A stretch of 64,000 bases of DNA. It comes from Mytilus californianus (lineage: Eukaryota; Mollusca; Bivalvia; Mytilida; Mytilidae). The notes under the pieces are model-generated. The model was given only the letters and a program-made list of their open reading frames with translations. It searched no databases and had not been told where the DNA came from. The translations under genes and the position numbers were made by a program. Positions 23,525-36,181 of the stretch are shown piece after piece. Every line of letters starts with the position of its first letter. Position 1 is the first letter of the stretch. The DNA lies in assembly GCF_021869535.1 (NCBI RefSeq), contig NW_026262734.1, positions 97,469,285-97,533,284 on the forward strand, written 5' to 3'.

Positions 23525-24590
23525 CCTAATAGGATAGAAAAAGTTGACCAATCTTAATAAAACTTAGTATGACCTATGCTTTATAAATTATGAGACTGCT
23601 TACTAAGTTTCATGGCAATAGGATATATATTATAGACAGTATGATAAATTCTATATTCAACATTGCTTGTTAAAATTTGATGTTAAAATTGAAAAATTTC
23701 AGCTATCAACATTTGGGGCTTTAAAAATCAAAATATTGCAAAAAAATACTTTTTAAATGCCTTTATATATAAAATATCATGTATTGAAAGCAATAGAATA
23801 CTCATTTGATTTATCAAACTTAGCATAATTATTCAAAAGTCATATATGAGCCTGTGCCTAAAAATGGAGGTTTTCCAATGAATGGGGGGGGGGGGGGGGG
23901 GCTTACATGAAGATGTAATATTTTCCAGCAATTTTAAATTTGTGAAGTTTTTTGGTTATAAATAATCCTTACATATGTATTTAATGTACTTTAAATGGAT
24001 AGAAAAATTACAAATAGCTTATCATATTAGTTTAAAAGGGTCTTAGGCCAAGTAAGACTGAAAATAATTAAGGGTCAATTTAGGCCGTAGCACATATTTA
24101 CATTAAAAAATGCATACTGAAGCTATAGGAAATAAACATTTGTGTCTTTTTCATCATTTCTATACTCAGGTGACATGATACAATAAATCTGAGCACACAA
24201 AGACTCTTGCATTCAACTTTTTTTGCAGACAGTATGGTCTGATACTGAGATTTTTCACTTTTTAGTGAAAAACTTGCATGCAATTTTAGTCTCAACAGGC
24301 TTATATTTTAACCACTTAATATCCTACAGAAGAAAAGAAAGATATTATGTGAAATGAAACAGGTACAAAAGACATTGTAAAGTGTTTTTTATACAAATTT
24401 AGTGAGGTCTTTATTATGGACTTCAACTTTTATGTACCAAGCTCCTCACATTTAACTTGATCCAAACGGGGCGTTAGACGAGGGTCATTTATACAACACA
24501 TTTTGCACATATTGTCTGAGATAATCTTCTTTTCTGTTGATTCAGAGTCCACAAATGAGTAAAACAACCGGATTAAAGCATAGCAACACA
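23525..24590 (+). repeat. Direct duplication, first copy
   Basis: From CCTAATAGGATAGAAAAAGT to TAGCAACACA; matches 24825-25896 almost throughout, including a G tract (23884-23900). Confidence 0.85.
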
Positions 24591-24824
24591 AATATTGACA
24601 CACGAAAACCTGTCAGATAGAAATTCAGAATGCCACTTTAGCATCAAAATTAAAAAAGCTATGAAATGCTTATTTTGACCATATAATGCCAAAATTGGTC
24701 ATTTTTGCAGAATTTCTATCAAACAAAAGTTTAAATCCTTTAGTTTCATGCTATTTGACAAATTGACACCATTAAATCATTCAGGGAAGTTAACAAAGTA
24801 CAGATTCTATATTTACTGATTTCA

Positions 24825-25896
24825 CCTAATAGGATAGAAAAAGTCGACCAATCTTAATAAAACTTGTTATGACCTATGCTTAATAAATTATGAGACTGCT
24901 TACAAAGTTTCATGGCAATAAGGTATGTATTATAGACAGTATAATAAATTCTATATTCAAAATTGCTTGTTAAAATTTGATGTTAAAATTGAAAAATTTC
25001 AGCTATCAACATTTGGGGCTTTAAAAATCAAAATATTGCAAAAATACTTTTTAAATGCCTTTATATATAATATATCATGTATTGAAAGCAATAGAGTACT
25101 CATTTGATTTATCAAACTTAGCATAATTATTCAAAAGTCATATATGAGCCTGTGCCTAAAAATGGAGGTTTTCCAATGAAGGGGGGGGGGGGGGGGCTTA
25201 CTAGTACATGAAGATGTAATATTTTCCAGCAATTTTAAATTTGTGAAGTTTTTTGGTTATAAATAATCCTTACATATGTATTTAATGTACTTTAAATGGA
25301 AAGAAAATTACAAATAGCTTATCATATTAGTTTAAAAGGGTCTTAGGCCAAGTAAGACTGAAAATAATTAAGGGTCAATTTAGGCCGTAGCACATATTTA
25401 CATTAAAAAATGCATACTGAAGCTATAGTAAATAAACATTTGTGTCTTTTTCATCATTTCTATACTCAGGTGACATGATACAATAAATCTGAGCACACAA
25501 AGACTCTTGCATTCAACTTTTTTTGCAGACAGTATGGTCTGATACTAAGATTTTTCACTTTTTTAAATTAGTGAAAAACTTGCATGCAATTTTAGTCTCA
25601 ACAGGCTTATATTTGAACCACTTTATATCCTACAGAAGAAAAGAAAGATATTATGTGAAATGAAACAGGTACAAAAGACATTGTAAAGTGTTTTTTATAC
25701 AAATTTAGTGAGGTCTTTATTATGGACTTCAACTTTTATGTACCAAGCTCCTCACATTTAACTTGATCCAAACGGGGCGTTAGACGAGGGTCATTTATAC
25801 AACACATTTTGCACATATTGTCTGAGATAATCTTCTTTTCTGTTGATTCAGAGTCAAAAAATGAGTAAAACAACTGGATTAAAGCATAGCAACACA
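24825..25896 (+). repeat. Direct duplication, second copy
   Basis: Second copy of 23525-24590 with small indels, including a shorter G tract and an inserted TTTAAATTAG near 25561. Confidence 0.85.
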
Positions 25897-26523
25897 GTTA
25901 TTTCGTAGTGCATTTCTTTTAGACAATAAATGGAAATAAAAAAAATCCCACCTGCGCTTTCTCAATAATATTTTTACAGTGTGTTGTACTACATTTGGGA
26001 CAAATTATATCAAAATTATAGAAAACTTCATCGGCTCTAACTCAAAATATGGATAATTTTATGTTAAGGGGGTCTTGAAATCTTTTGACAGCTTCCGAAA
26101 TGCTAATTTTTAACCATTTCCAGCTGGACCAAATCACTACTTTATTTTAAAATTCATGAATCAAATTTTTTTACAGTGTAATTTTATCCCCCTTCTTCAG
26201 TGCTTTTTGAGGCATAAAACATGAAGAAATAAATTTGGATGGGGTATAAAAATAATTGGCAAGTAACACACTGTCAAAGGACGGTAACTGTGTACTCTGA
26301 CCATATGTATATACGTCATGTGACAGCAAACCAACAACATAAAAAAACCAAGTACATCTAGAAGTCATCATAAATGCAAAACAACCGAAATAGACATAAA
26401 CGACGATTTCATTTGTTTTTTGTTAATTATTTGATTATAAATCAGTCCGGTTCTTTTGTTTCACATTTTGTCATGTCTGGGCCTTTACCTGACAATTTCG
26501 TCTAATTCAGTGTTCACAGTATT

Positions 26524-26687
26524 GCGCAACGCATCCAAAGACGTCCATTATCATACGACGTCACTATGTTAACTATAGTAACGTTGTAGTTATTAGAGTT
26601 TAGGACAAGCATTCGCTCAACGTTCAGTCCAAGTGAAGACTAATTTACCTTGGTTTGGTTTGTTTTCGAGCTAAAAGTCAATTTATT
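26524..26687 (+). promoter_or_regulatory. Promoter and non-coding exon of copy 4
   Basis: Same TTGCGCAA, GACGTCAC, TTAACTATAGTAACG order; initiator-like A at 26626; donor at 26688. The block is intact although the 3.2-kb insertion ends only about 220 bases upstream. Confidence 0.6.
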
Positions 26688-27297
26688 GTAAGTATACATC
26701 GATTTTGTAAATCAAAATCTGCTGATTTCTCAACTTGGTCTCCATATAAGAAGAGTTTCAAAAAGTACCAGTAAAGGGCCTTAATTTGTTGTATTAGGAA
26801 AGTTAATTTTTGTAGGATGGTCTGGATATGGGGTCCTATATTTCTTTATTCTTGAATTTTTATTACTATTTTTCTCTATTTATTTATTTATTCATTTTGA
26901 CCATTATTCTCTATTAAATCTTTACATTTTAGCAATCGATTATTCTCTATTTTTTATTATTATTATTTTTTTTTTTGACTTTTTACCTTATTCTTTTTTT
27001 TTTTTGCCCTTTATTCTGCACTTTCTGCTCATTATTCTCTATTCTGTAAATACGATCTAGACCCTCGTGTAGTGTACAACATAATAAAACCATTAAAGCA
27101 ATAAAAAAAGTAACGAAGGATACATGTATAAGAATTCAATGGTCTTGGGGTAAATCAAAATAAGAATAGAACTTATACAGGAACATTTCATTCAGACAGA
27201 ATTGTTGACAATCAACCTCAACCTGATTATTTTTTTTTTTAATAAATCAGTTTACTTTATTATTCAATGTTCTATTTGCAGAAGTATACATATTGAA

Positions 27298-28022
27298 ATG
27301 GACGGAGAGAAAATGCAAACTTTCGGAAACGATATTTTACGACGTATCCGATCATTCGTATTTGGAAAGGTAAACATACTCTCAGTTTGTTTTATTTTAG
27401 ATTAGATTAGATTTTAAGCAAACTACATTTTCTCGGAAACAACTTAAAATGATGTCTGTGTTGTTAAGAATATGTAGGTAGACATTTGCTGAAAACAAAA
27501 ATATCGTCTCGAAATGTCTTATTGCATTACTTCATATTAATATCGAGTCTCATCGCTCCTTTTTTGACTTTTGAATAGAGTGCAGGCTTAGCAAAAATTG
27601 AGTTCTTTCGCACGTGTGATGAAGTCATGCTTTATACATGTACACAAGAAACTATAACTTGTTGTTACTGAGTAAAATGCGACAGAATGTGATAAGGAGG
27701 TCAAATATCAACCTGTATATAACCTCTTCAGAGCGAGGGTATAATTTTTAATTGCTATAGATCTCTATTGAATAGCTGCTTCATTTTTTACTTCTTCCGC
27801 TCTAAAACTAGTCGGTATATGATTGATTTGTACCCTGCTCTAACCATCATGACTCGTTCTTTCAGAGAAAAGAAAATCACAGAAATGATAGTTCTACTAT
27901 CCCTTGTGGAAACATCAAATTGCTGACATTAACCGACACTAAAACAAAGTCAGCAAATCAAGGGGACAACAACCAACAACAGAAGAAAGACGAAGAACAG
28001 CAACAACAACATAAACAAAATC

Positions 28023-28053
<31 letters not shown>

Positions 28054-29317
28054 GAAGAAGAAAGACGAAGAACAACAGCAACAACAACAACAAGAAGGTA
28101 ATGAAACATTGATGATGCTTGTTGACTAATGTCCAGTGGCCGATATTTCTTTTTTTTATACCTAATATAGTTATCAGGTAAAAGGTTGTGGCACTGTATA
28201 AAATGTGTGAAAAAAATGTCATAAATTAAACAAATTAAAGTATAAAAAAGTATAACAAAAATACCGAACTCCACGGTAAATTCAAAAAGGAGGAGTCCAT
28301 AAAAGTTGACAAAATCAAACGTTATCAACAATCGGAAACCATGGAAAACAACTGGCATATTCCTGACTTTGTACAGGCATTTTACTAAGAAAGTATGGGT
28401 TAAACCCGGTTTAATAGTTAGCTAAACCTCCCACGTATACACGTATTTGTTTGCAAATACAAACAATTGTATGTTTGAACCCAACCATTGTTTCAGTATA
28501 CATTGTTGAAATAGTTTAAAAATTCAACTGTATTAAATATATGAAAATAAATCATAAAAAAACAATGTCTAATGTACTATATTAAATCAACAGTGACAAA
28601 ATTCAATTAAAGAAAATAAAAAATTAAGAAATTCGCTTTTTTATAAAAAGAACAAGTCAGTGTCATTGCTAAGGCAAAAGAAAGGCGAAAGATACTAAAG
28701 CGATAATCCAACTCATTTGTCGAAAACGAACTATCAATGTCATGGCAAGAAACGAAAAACGAACTATCAATGTCATGGCAAGAAACGAAAAACGACTGAA
28801 AGACAAACAACTGTATACAAAACACAACATAGAAAACTAAAGACTGAGGAACACGGACCCCATAAAAAAACTAGGGATGATCCCATGTGCTCCGGAAGTG
28901 TAAGCAGAATCTACTCCACATGCCACACCCGTCGTTTGAGTATGTAGGAAGCAACAACTGTATTGAAGCAAATAAAAATATCATTTAATTTACATTTTCC
29001 AGGGTCTTTACAATTAAAAAACAATCATCATACGTACACAAAAATTATGATTTATGTCCACGAGATTATGGTATACTCTTTTTTTTCCAGAAGGTAATGA
29101 GAAAAAAGGAAAAACAGAAGTAAAAGTTCCGTTCTCACTATTTGTAAAATGTGCCAAAAATTGTTTGTCTACAAAGCAGAGTCGCCAGCAGCTATATAGG
29201 GAGAGCTACACATACTTTTGGCATTTTTTGTTTGGTAAAGCAGCGGCAAAGGCACGCATGGCAGAGGAGGAAAACTATTACGAATTCTATGCTGATTTTG
29301 ATGAAGAGTTTTATTAG
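27298..29317 (+). CDS. Array gene copy 4, uncharacterised Q/H-rich protein, intact
   Basis: The exons are 27298-27369, 27866-28097 and 29091-29317, giving 176 residues. Exon 1 differs from copy 2 at EKMQTF (M for R) and NDILRR (I for V). Exon 2 encodes 77 residues, and its Q-rich tract begins QQQQHKQNQQ and is nearly pure Gln up to a KKKDEE block, with fewer His than the other copies. The exon 3 domain is complete (KCAKNCLS, YFWHFLFGKAAAKARMAEEE, DFDEEFY). Intron 2 keeps R3, R5 and a two-unit minisatellite. The donor and acceptor of intron 2 share AGAAGGTAATGA. Nothing suggests it is inactive; function unknown. Confidence 0.8.
28725..28796. repeat. 33-bp minisatellite, 2 units, intron 2 of copy 4
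   Basis: Two units of the motif expanded to five in copy 2. Confidence 0.85.
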
Positions 29318-29325
29318 CTTATTTG

Positions 29326-29340
<15 letters not shown>

Positions 29341-29395
<55 letters not shown>

Positions 29396-29419
29396 TGATG
29401 TGTGTGTGTGTGTGTGTGA
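29341..29419. repeat. (GA)n-(GT)n microsatellite in the 3' UTR of copy 4
   Basis: A GA run at 29341-29392 then a GT run to 29419. ATTAAA is at 29489-29494. Confidence 0.9.
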
Positions 29420-29499
29420 GCAGATGTTTATTCTATTTTTCCTTTTTTTCTTGTTTGAATTTCTTTTTTTTCCGTTTTTCTTGTTTTAATTAAATAATA

Positions 29500-30592
29500 T
29501 TGATCACCCACTATGTAGTAGTTGTTAATACTAGACCAGATTCGTATGATTTTGTAAAATGAGCATGAGCTGTTACGGTACACGCGAAGGATTACGTCAT
29601 TAAGTTTGATATTGAGGGTCTTAACCCACCCACTTTTTCCCCAGCGATCCCCTGCTTACAATATCTATTTACCAGTGGAATTATTATAAGTTTACTGTTT
29701 TGTTTGGCCATGCGTATAGTTAAGATATCATTAACTAATTGTATATTTCATAAAGTTTAAATTCTATTTTAGAGCATACATTAATGTTACAGGCATTAAC
29801 AATAACATAATAATAACAGTAATTATTTTCAATGAAATTTTCAACAGAAAAATAAGCAAAATGTTTTCAAATATCTTACAGTTACGCATTGTGAGATGTC
29901 CAGAGTCGATTATTTACTTTAGAAAGCGCCTAGACCTTACAGTGTGGCACCTCGAATTCCTTAAGGAAATATATTGAAAACTAAAGTGTCCTATTCTGGA
30001 TTAGAGAGCAGATGGTGCAATGTACATGTATTTGCAGTATGATCATGGTGTAATATTTGTGGTTGGACATATTATTTGAATTTGTGACTGGAGATAGGCT
30101 AATAGAATTAGAAGACATTTTCTCCTTTTAATCGTTCTTCTGGAACATAAAGAATATCCCTCTGGTATCGTTAGCCTCTCTTTTCTAATATCGGGGGGGG
30201 GGGGGGGGGGGTAGTTTGTTCTGCAAAAAAAAACACAAAAAAAACACAAAAAACAACGAGTGTTTATGGTTGGAAGACTGTATTTTCTCGTTCAACAAAG
30301 CTTGCGGTGTGGTTTTTGCTCATCGTTGAAGGCCGTACGGTGACCTATTACATAGTTGCTATCTTCTACATTTGTACGTCATTTGGTCTCTGGTGGAGAG
30401 TTGTCTCATTGAAAATCATACCACATCTTCTTATTTTTATACATAAAATATTACATTCCTAAATTTTATAAAAAGAAAGTATTCCAAATTGAAAGATTGA
30501 TATCGAGAAAAAAATTCAGATTTCACTACATGTTTTATTAAATTTCTGCTTTTACCATCATTGTAGAACAATTAACTTTATATAAAATGTAT
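29500..30592 (+). other. A-type downstream flank of copy 4, shortened
   Basis: Matches the flanks of copies 1 and 2 but the 70-codon frame is broken by a deletion near 29796. After a poly(G) tract (30194-30211) the sequence jumps at about 30302 into the middle of R1 (GCGGTGTGGTTTTTGC), so several hundred bases are missing relative to copies 1 and 2. Confidence 0.6.
30298..30445 (+). repeat. R1 repeat, 5'-truncated by deletion
   Basis: Has GCCGTACGGTGACC and the CATACCACATCTTC end only. Confidence 0.75.
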
Positions 30593-31059
30593 TGTAACGG
30601 GAGTGAAGTTTCCTTCTGGCTCCGCTGTCTTCCCGTTGTCTAACCCAAGTTCTGGGATATTGGACAAACTACGATATAAACAGAATGTTTATTTGAATAA
30701 ATACATGGTTGAAATATACAAGTCATACAATAATGACATATAAAAAGATACAAAAGTACGGTGGTAGCTAGTCTACATGTTGCCTAAAATGTACGAGCCA
30801 AAGTACGAGCGTCTGATCATTTCAAATCCTCTCGTAGACTGCCCAAAGACCCGGTGAGTGACGTCATATTTATAGTTCCGGCCTAGGGACAACGAGCCCG
30901 GTCGGGACATCAGGCACGTGCAAGAACAGGAAGTAACCCGATGAGAATTTACGTGGCCGGTCTCGGGACAAATATTTGTGGAACTATAAATAATGCTAAC
31001 TTTAACCAATTTCCCCAATATAACAAACGCAACAAGCAAACAGAGTGACCACCGTCACA
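30593..31059 (-). repeat. LTR (3' LTR in element orientation)
   Basis: TG...CA ends; nearly identical to 34127-34586. It has extra GGC near 30880 and ACA near 30970 relative to the partner. Confidence 0.88.
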
Positions 31060-34000
31060 CTCCCCCTCACTTAAGATCTAATGTAACCACACATTAGTCC
31101 AAAGATCGGTGAGATATACTTACCTAAATACAATACATATATTAGTTAATCAATAAAACAATGAATTTACTGTTACTGTCACTAAATAATCAATTCAAGA
31201 TTATAAATTAAAAGTTCAGTCACAAATACATCACAGGACATCATCATGGAAGAAATAAAGTTCAAGCATCCAAACACACATCTTGTCAAGGTTCCAGGTA
31301 GGTAAAGTATCTATGGCATCCATTTAAAGTATAGATCATCTATAGCATCTATATATAAAACATCAAAATCCAAGGTAGCAGTTCCAAAACTGAACGGTAA
31401 TTGCATGTGGCTATAAGTATCGTTGATGTTTCAAATAATCGGCAAAAAGCCAATATACATTTCCATTTTTTTTCCACTGTAGCCAGCTATCAACACACTG
31501 AAATAATTTCAGTTTAACCTCCGATATTTTGTCAGACACTGGAATAAATCAAAAGAAGCCAATTCTTCTTATAAGGTCCTGACTCACCAAGAGTCTATAA
31601 AAGTCCTTATACACGTGCACTGCACCAAAGATCAGGTGCCCCAATACGTAAATATATATGTCACCAAAAGCACTATTAATATGCCCATGGTATTATTATA
31701 AACATATATGTTATACACGTTTCGATAATGGAATCCATACAAACTGATTGTTTGTTTATTAAATTATATCAAGAATTATACAATATCATATATAAAACAA
31801 TTGTGCTATTATATCATAAATCATGCCTTGGATTCCAATAATCCCCAAAACAATATCCTTAGCCATGTGGACAACATACCCATGGTGAACCAATTCAGGT
31901 TTACAATAAAAATGTATACGCAACATATATACCTATTCTCGCGCCATTCTCTAGCACCTAAGGTATTTCCAAAATTGCCTCTATGTATACACCACCGAAA
32001 GCAGCTTCCAACAACAGCTAAGATAATGCCGGAGTGTACGTTCTTCTATTATCTTAATTTTAGTCACAACTCGTATTTTTATAAGACTACCCTATTCCAG
32101 CTGTATGACAAAATTGTCATACATTTATCCTAAATACTGACTTAACTCCACAATTTCTACCTCTGAGGGCATTTAATTAGCTAAAAACTGAAAATGTTCA
32201 GTATTCTCTCCACAAACAGTCAAAGCAAACAGAATTATTTGCAATTAAACTGAATATATATAAACCGGACAAATTTCCAGTATAAAATGTATATCCATGA
32301 CCACAATTCACCGTACAACAACGACTGAAAACATGAGAAACCGTACCCCTTTCCTTTCGAACTTTGAGAAACAAGCACAAGATATGCTTTATAAATCCAC
32401 AATATGTAAACACAGGAATAACAGACAAAACTAACAAAACGGACAGAATACAAGTACAAAACTTACTTCAATAATCCAAAATGGTAACAGTTAAAATCAG
32501 CAGATCCAATATTAAAACTCTACAAAACAGTGTTTTAATTATGACATTGAAATGACAATGATTACTTCCAATTAGCATTCCAGAGATGTCATGTGCTTTG
32601 ACGTCTTTTATATGACGTCATTTTGTAAACATGGCGTAAAAATGCATCGCCGACTTCCTGAATTTAGCAAAGATGTATCTGCCTTTTTGATGACGATCAA
32701 ATACACTTAAATTAGTGAATTTTCTTTGTTCATCTCTAAACACGTGTGGTGTTTGTTTTCCTTTGAAATGCACATAACGTGTGATACCGGGAACGTGAAC
32801 AAAATACTCTGTGGTCCAAATTCAATTTTTCCATCTGGATTTACATAAACATAATATGAAGGTAAGTGATATTCCTTCATTTTATTGTATGAAACAATAT
32901 TTAATTCCGTACTGATCCTTATGTAAGTGGTAAATTTGTCCTGGTAAAATATGTCCGGGCGGACACATATTACTAGTAGAAAAAGTCCATGGTTACAAAA
33001 TTTACTAGTATTTTTAGTCCGATGTTAGTAATTTATGTCCCCAGACTAACTTTCCTAGGAATTTAAGTCCATGTCATTAATATTCCTAGGTAAAAACGTC
33101 CATGTCTTTTATTTAAATAGGAAAAATATAAATGAATTAAATCATTTACATTTAAACAACGCAAATTTAAATGTTATGTTTTAATATTGTTTAAGAGTTG
33201 TGTTTTTTTATATTTTTAATAAAATTTATGTCCCCAGACTAATTTTCCTAGGAAATCATGTCCATGTCACTAATAAACCTAGGTAAAAACGTCCATGTCC
33301 TTTATCTTAAAAGGTAAATTTTAATGAATTAGATCATTTAGTGACATGTAAACAAAGGAAAATTAAATGTTATGTTTTAATACTGTTAAAGAGTTGTGTT
33401 TTAATATTCTTATAAAATTTATGTCCCCAGACTATTTTTCCTAGGAAATCATGTCCACTCTCTTTGATATTCCTAGGTAAAAACGTCCATGTCCTTTATT
33501 TTTAAAGGTAAATTTACATGTTATGTTTTAATATTGTTTTAGAGTTGTGTATTGATATTTTAATAAAATTTATGTCCCCCAGACTAGTTTTCCTAGGAAA
33601 TCATGTCCATGTCATTAATATTCCTAGGTAAAAATGTCCAATTTTTATTATATAATTATTTACACAAGAGATATTTTGTTTTGAAGATATTCATTGATTA
33701 AATCACTGGTCAATGGAAATGTAAATGTAAATGGTGAATGTAAAACAGGTCCCAGACTTCTTTTCCTAGGTAATCAAGTCCATGATCATAATTTTACTAG
33801 AAAAACAAATCTTAGTACATTTTTTCCTAGGAAAATAAGTGCCAGACATATTTTACTAGCTATGGACTTATTTTCCTAGGAAAATTTGTCCTAGGACTTA
33901 CATTCCTAGTAAAATTTTACTACCGGACCAAATTTACTGTTACACTTACAGGAACGGCAGAAATTTGAGAAATGACAAGAATGTAGACAATAAACTGTCT

Positions 34001-34126
34001 GAGTTTGCCTCCTAGCCCTAGGGATTCAAAAATCCATTTAATTCCAACCATATTGTGGAAATTTCTGCACAAACAAAATGTTTGTATAAAATGTTGTCCT
34101 GAAATATCCCTCGGACGAGCCCCCAA
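31060..34126 (-). other. Interior of the LTR element
   Basis: Non-coding. The left two-thirds (31060-32930) shows nothing recognisable. The right third carries a tandem repeat rich in CCTAGG. Short open frames here are not conserved with anything in the window. Confidence 0.6.
32930..33940. repeat. Tandem repeat with about twelve CCTAGG palindromes
   Basis: Four units of roughly 150-190 bp begin near 33038, 33228, 33420 and 33571. Each has ATGTCCCCAGACT, TTTTCCTAGGAA and, about 25 bases later, CCTAGGTAAAAA. A denser cluster of TTTTCCTAGG-type sites follows at 33760-33900. It lies inside the LTR element. Confidence 0.8.
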
Positions 34127-34586
34127 TGTAACGGGAGTGAAGTTTCCTTCTGGCTTCGCTGTCTTCCCGTTGTCTAACCCAAGTTCTGGGATATTGGACA
34201 AACTACGATATAAACAGAATGTTTATTTGAATAAATACATGGTTGAAATATACAAGTCATACAATAATGACATATAAAAAGATACAAAAGTACGGTGGTA
34301 GCTAGTCTACATGTTGCCTAAAATGTACGAGCCAAAGTACGAGCGTCTGCTCATTTCAAATCCTCTCGTAGACTGCCCAAAGACCCGGTGAGTGACGTCA
34401 TATTTATAGTTCCTAGGGACAACGAGCTCGGTCGGGACATCAGGCAAGTGCAAGAACAGGAAGTAACCCGATGAGAATTTACGTGGCCGGTCTCGGGAAT
34501 ATTTGTGGAACTATAAATAATGCTAACTTTAACCAATTTCCCCAATAAAACAAACGCAACAAGCAAACAAAGTGACCACCGTCACA
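34127..34586 (-). repeat. LTR (5' LTR in element orientation)
   Basis: Partner of 30593-31059. The tRNA-Pro-type primer-binding site adjoins its inner edge (34108-34125). Confidence 0.88.
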
Positions 34587-35422
34587 GTATTAATGTAAAT
34601 TACTGGTCAATTTAGGCATTAGTTGTTAATAAATAAACTCATCATAGATCCATGATTAAAATTTTGTACGCCAGGCGCGCGTTTCATCTACAAAAGACTC
34701 ATCATTGATGTTCGAATCAAAAAGTTAAAAGGCGAAATAAAGTACGATGTTAACCGATGTTTAAACAATGTTGGATCTAATTTCAATGTACAACTCCATC
34801 GAGAAATGAAAAAATATATTTTGAAAAACTTTTTTGTTTTATTTTCATTGGATCTGTCCGGATTTTGTCTGTGGCTATTGCTTTCTGATTGTTTATAGTC
34901 TCGCCATAATTTTCCAAGCGTGAATTCACATTACAGTCTTGTTTTTTATATGCTTATCAACTGCTTTTGATCCCGTAGGTCTACACAACCAAAAGTGTCT
35001 TCGTTATTGAGCTAGTAATATTTTGTCTTTTTTTCTTCAAATTTCATCTGATTATGCAGAAATCCTATAATATGCCAACGTACGTGATAGAATTTGTCGT
35101 TTTCATACCTGACTACAAGTTGAAACTTCACTTTCTAAACATTTGAACATGGATGTAAATTATTCATAAAGGAACTACTTGTACTCAGAAAATAGTTGGA
35201 TGCGAATAAAAGGAGATGTGGTATGTATATACGTCATGTGACAGCAAACCAGCAACATAAAAAACAAGGCTTAGTACATCTAGAGATCAACACAAATGCA
35301 AAACAACCGTTAGTTATTTGATTATAAATCAGTCCGATGGTTTTCCCGTTTCTTTTGTTTCACATTTTGTCATGTCTGGGCCTTTACCTGACAATTTCGT
35401 CTAATTCAGTGTTCACAGTATT
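34587..35422 (+). other. Upstream flank of copy 5
   Basis: The unit sequence resumes after the LTR element, with R2 at 34665-34745 and TGACAGCAAACC near 35239. No gene is seen. Confidence 0.55.
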
Positions 35423-35586
35423 GCGCAACGCATCCAAAGACGTCCATTATCATACGACGTCACTATGTTAACTATAGTAACGTTGTAGTTATCAGAGTTT
35501 AGGACAAGCATTCACACAACGTTCAGTCCAAGTGAAGACTAATTTACCTTGGTTTGGTTTGTTTTCGAGCTAAAAGTCAATTTATT
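35423..35586 (+). promoter_or_regulatory. Promoter and non-coding exon of copy 5
   Basis: TTGCGCAA, GACGTCAC, TTAACTATAGTAACG; initiator-like A at 35525; donor at 35587. Confidence 0.6.
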
Positions 35587-36181
35587 GTAAGTATATGCCG
35601 ATTTTTGTAAATCAAAATCTGCTGATCTTTCAACTTGGTCTCCGTATAAGAAGAGTTTCAAAAAGTACCAGTACCTTAATTTGTTGTTTTGTGAAAGTTT
35701 ATTTTTGTAGGATGGTCTGGATAAGGGGTCCTATATTTCTTTATTCTTTAATTTTTATTACTATTTTTCTCTATTATTTATTCATTTTCACCATTATTCT
35801 CTATTAATTCTTTGATTTTAGCAATCGGTTATTCCCTAAATTTTTATTATTATTTTCTTTGCCTTTTTACTCTGTTTTTTATTTTTTTCGCCCTTTATTC
35901 TGCACTTTCTGCTCATTATTCTCTATTCTGTAAACCCAATCTAGACCCTCGTGTAGTGTACAACATAAGTAAAACCATTAAAGCAATAAATAAGTAACGA
36001 AGGATACATGTATAAGAATTCAATGGTCTTGAAGTAAATCAAAATAAGAATAGAACTTATACAGGAACATTTCATTCAGACAGAATTGTTGACAATCAAC
36101 CTCAACCTGATTAATTTTTTTTAAAATAAATCAGTTTACTTTATTATTCAATGTTCTATTTGCAGAAGTATACATATTGAA

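Larger units (their letters stand above)
23074..26302. mobile_element. 3.2-kb inverted-repeat-bounded insertion upstream of copy 4
   Basis: In copies 1-3 the unit reads GAGATGTGGTATATACTATA followed by TGTATATACG. Here 3.2 kb is inserted between GAGATGTAGTATC and ATATGTATATACG. The left end is TTAGGTCCGAGTACACAGT. The same end inverted closes a 456-bp sub-element at 23529 (ACTGTGTCCTCGGACCTAA, one mismatch in 19) and, decayed, the whole insertion (ACTGTGTACTCTGACC at 26302). Inside, about 1.07 kb is directly duplicated (23525-24590 and 24825-25896) and the 456-bp sub-element recurs in part at 25900-26302. There is no coding capacity and no clear target-site duplication. It looks like a non-autonomous DNA element enlarged by internal duplication. 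Confidence 0.7.
30593..34586 (-). mobile_element. Non-autonomous LTR retrotransposon, about 4.0 kb
   Basis: Two direct repeats of 467 and 460 bp (30593-31059 and 34127-34586) start TGTAACGGGAG and end CCGTCACA. Both flanks carry GTAT (30589-30592 and 34587-34590), and the empty site AATGTATTAATG is visible at the equivalent place before copies 1 and 2. Read on the minus strand, the first LTR is followed by TGGGGGCTCGTCCG (34108-34125 region), the primer-binding sequence for tRNA-Pro as I know it from retroviruses. The last LTR is preceded by a polypurine tract GTGAGGGGGAG (31060-31070). The 3.07-kb interior has no long open frame and no gag, protease or RT motif, so the element depends on another for mobility. 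The LTRs differ by small indels, so the insertion is not brand new. Confidence 0.85.

Noticed and set aside
31801-32133. 110-codon frame inside the LTR element
   Set aside because: Wrong strand for the element, no gag, protease or RT motif, and no partner.
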